DNA of 7,435 nt from Lachnospiraceae bacterium. GTDB lineage: Bacteria; Bacillota; Clostridia; Lachnospirales; Lachnospiraceae. Made by a program: the position numbers and the translations under genes. Under the pieces are notes generated by a model. That model was not told where the DNA came from. It worked only from the letters and a program-made list of their open reading frames with translations, and made no database searches. The stretch covers positions 1 through 7,435 of the forward strand of contig JAAWLS010000112.1 in assembly GCA_022798035.1 (NCBI GenBank). The letters are read 5' to 3'. Below are positions 6,202 to 7,435 of this stretch, one piece after another (position 1 is the stretch's first letter; each line of letters opens with the position of its first letter).

Positions 6202-6223
6202 TATAATGTCTATCGACATTATA
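6202..6223. promoter_or_regulatory. Palindrome with TATAAT on both strands (candidate operator/promoter)
   Basis: TATAATGTC (6202-6210), a 4-base loop TATC, then GACATTATA (6215-6223): nine perfectly paired bases per arm. Each arm contains a perfect TATAAT for its own strand. On the minus strand this -10 is extended by TGC (6224-6226), giving TGCTATAAT, the probable promoter of the coiled-coil gene with a roughly 125-nt leader. No good -35 is seen at the right distance on either strand. The minus-strand context also reads CATGCTA, which fits the forespore σG -10 pattern CATNNTA, but no matching σG -35 is present. Confidence 0.55.
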
Positions 6224-6290
6224 GCATGAAAATTCTATGAATAAAAGTAGCAAATTACGTGCATTCTTTTAATACAAACACTCGTTATGA

Positions 6291-6361
6291 TTCACACATC
6301 AGCCTATGCAGGAAAACACATATAGAAACATGCGTTTTTCCTGCATAGGCTGATGTGTGAA
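6291..6361. repeat. 26-bp perfect inverted repeat in the sigG leader
   Basis: 6291-6316 is perfectly complementary to 6336-6361 (arm sequence starting TTCACACATCAGCCTATGC), with a 19-nt spacer that can pair a little further around a bulge. It ends 18 bp before the sigG ribosome site and 30 bp before its ATG, so the site itself is not inside the stem. Neither strand has a T-run after the stem, so it is not an ordinary terminator. In the sigG transcript it would be a very stable leader hairpin. Confidence 0.85.
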
Positions 6362-6391
6362 CTGTAACTAAAACTTTCCGGAGGTAACATC

Positions 6392-7195
6392 ATGGCTGCA
6401 TATAAAGTAGAAATTTGCGGAGTCAACACAGCAAAACTCCCGGTATTAAAGGAAGAAGAAAAAAGCGATTTATTTTCCCGTATCAAGGCTGGTGACATTG
6501 AAGCCCGTGAAGCTTACATCAAAGGCAATCTTCGCCTCGTTCTAAGTGTTATCAAACGTTTCTCCAACAGCAATGAAAATGTAGACGATTTATTTCAAAT
6601 CGGATGCATTGGACTGATTAAATCCATTGACAATTTTAATCCTGACATCGGCGTAAAGTTCTCCACTTACGCAGTACCTATGATTATCGGAGAAATCAGG
6701 CGGTATCTGCGGGACAATAACTCCATACGTGTCAGCCGCTCTCTGCGGGACACTGCTTACAAAGCAATTCACGCCAAAGAAATGCTCTCCAAAAAAATGT
6801 CCAAAGAGCCTACCATTGATGATATTGCAAAAGAGATTGAGATTCCCAAAGAAGATATCGTATTCGCTTTAGACGCCATTCAATGCCCGGTAAGCCTCTA
6901 TGACCCCGTCTATACAGACGGAGGAGACACTCTCTATGTCATGGACCAAATCAGTGATAAGAAAAATAAAGAAGAGACCTGGGTGGAAGAGCTCTCTCTG
7001 AGTGACGCCATGAGACGGTTAAATGAACGTGAAAACTATATCATTAAACTCCGTTTCTTTGAGGGCAAAACTCAAATGGAAGTGGCAGAAGAAATCCACA
7101 TCTCCCAGGCCCAGGTCAGCAGACTGGAAAAGTCTGCTTTGAAAAATATGAGAAATTATTTATCTCTTACTCCCACTTATCGCAGAGAGAGTTAA
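6392..7195 (+). CDS. sigG: RNA polymerase sporulation sigma factor SigG (σG, SpoIIIG)
   Basis: A 267-residue σ70-family factor that directs RNA polymerase to late forespore genes after engulfment, such as those for DNA-protecting small proteins and germination. The σG hallmark KVEICGVNTAKLPVL is at residues 5-19. Region 2 runs about 46-115 (GNLRLVLSVIKRF, DDLFQIGCIGLIKSIDNF, KFSTYAVPMIIGEIRRYLRD), region 3 about 117-190 (SLRDTAYKAIHAKE... YVMDQISD), and region 4 about 203-255 with its helix-turn-helix at GKTQMEVAEEIHISQAQVSR (225-244). Length is near the usual 260. The start is firm: GGAGG (6380-6384) with a 7-base spacer. The position matching the conserved Asn45 of Bacillus σG is Lys44 here. 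Unlike the common spoIIGA-sigE-sigG order, no sigE gene precedes it. A 26-bp hairpin lies in its leader, and its 3' end overlaps the opposing gene by 29 bp. Confidence 0.97.
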   Translation: MAAYKVEICGVNTAKLPVLKEEEKSDLFSRIKAGDIEAREAYIKGNLRLVLSVIKRFSNSNENVDDLFQIGCIGLIKSIDNFNPDIGVKFSTYAVPMIIGEIRRYLRDNNSIRVSRSLRDTAYKAIHAKEMLSKKMSKEPTIDDIAKEIEIPKEDIVFALDAIQCPVSLYDPVYTDGGDTLYVMDQISDKKNKEETWVEELSLSDAMRRLNERENYIIKLRFFEGKTQMEVAEEIHISQAQVSRLEKSALKNMRNYLSLTPTYRRES

Positions 7196-7435
7196 TCTGA
7201 TCTGCAAATTTTCCAAGTTCTTTGTTGGGACGTCCCTCTGACTTGCGTATCACAGACAGCAGACGCTCTCCAGCCGCCAGCAATCTGGCAAAGACATTGG
7301 AAACCGCACGTGCATCTTTCTTTTTCTGCACTTTTTTCTCCCGGCTTCCTTGAACCACGCAGGCATTTTGCTCCAAATCATAGATATCTCCGCTGTAAGG
7401 AGCCACAGCCGCGAGTCCTGTCTCTTTCTCCACCA
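7167..7435 (-). CDS. Unrecognised protein, C-terminal fragment (cut by window edge)
   Basis: The last 89 or so residues of a minus-strand gene are visible, open to the window edge and ending in TAA at 7167-7169. The part seen runs from EKETGLAAVAPYSGDIYDLE through a very basic stretch (REKKVQKKKDAR) to a probable helical end (SNVFARLLAAGERLLSVIRK ... FADQINSLCDKWE). A GTG at 7433 could serve as a start, but no upstream sequence is available to judge it, so I treat the gene as partial. No membrane segment or known motif is seen and I do not recognise the family. It is convergent with sigG and overlaps its last 29 bp, so both transcripts would be antisense at their 3' ends. Confidence 0.6.
   Translation of the reverse strand, partial: VEKETGLAAVAPYSGDIYDLEQNACVVQGSREKKVQKKKDARAVSNVFARLLAAGERLLSVIRKSEGRPNKELGKFADQINSLCDKWE

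Larger units (their letters stand above)
6087..6391. other. Divergent intergenic region upstream of sigG (305 bp)
   Basis: It holds the leader of the coiled-coil gene, the 22-bp palindrome at 6202-6223, an AT-rich stretch at 6224-6290, the large inverted repeat at 6291-6361 and the sigG ribosome site. A 9-bp word, TCGACATTA, is repeated at 6147-6155 and 6213-6221. For sigG I find only a weak forespore-type -35 (GCATT at 6261-6265) without a convincing -10, so its promoter is left unplaced. A 23-codon minus-strand frame (6089-6160) exists but has no good ribosome site. Confidence 0.6.

Noticed and set aside
6291..6361. Intrinsic terminator upstream of sigG
   Set aside because: No T-tract follows the stem on either strand.

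Overview
The window most likely comes from a spore-forming clostridial Firmicute, probably a Lachnospiraceae-type gut anaerobe. The strongest clue is a full-length forespore sigma factor SigG. Supporting clues are Gram-positive-style ribosome binding sites (GGAGG, GAGGAG), σA-like promoter hexamers and a modest AT bias. I see no rRNA, tRNA, CRISPR array, insertion sequence or phage gene.

Layout, left to right. (1) Positions 1-2884, all minus strand, read argS, then a PfkB-family sugar kinase (fructokinase-like), then the start of a LacI-family repressor cut by the window edge. The gaps are 28 and 14 bp with no terminator between, so they look co-transcribed from a promoter at about 2974-3005. 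(2) Positions 2885-3270 are non-coding: the argS promoter and leader, plus two hairpins downstream of dapF, one of them terminator-like. (3) Positions 3271-4116, minus strand, hold a DapF-family epimerase in which both catalytic cysteine positions are serine. (4) A divergent AraC-type regulator (4317-5204, +) has a good promoter at 4212-4240. (5) Positions 5170-6086, minus strand, hold a two-gene unit of unknown function. The first gene encodes a basic coiled-coil protein with a long, purely acidic tail. The second encodes a 50-residue protein joined by an ATGA overlap, and its 3' end overlaps the end of the AraC gene. (6) Positions 6087-6391 are a 305-bp divergent intergenic region. It contains a 9-bp-arm palindrome carrying TATAAT on both strands, and a 26-bp perfect inverted repeat just before sigG. 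(7) sigG occupies 6392-7195 (+). It overlaps the 3' end of an unrecognised, partial minus-strand gene (7167-7435).

How the genes fit together: argS (translation), the kinase and repressor (sugar use), DapF (lysine and peptidoglycan precursor, or another amino-acid epimerisation) and SigG (late forespore transcription) do not form one pathway. The best candidates for something undescribed are the Ser/Ser DapF homologue, the coiled-coil/acidic protein with its small coupled partner divergent from sigG, and the large leader hairpin of sigG. No complete new multi-gene system is evident.
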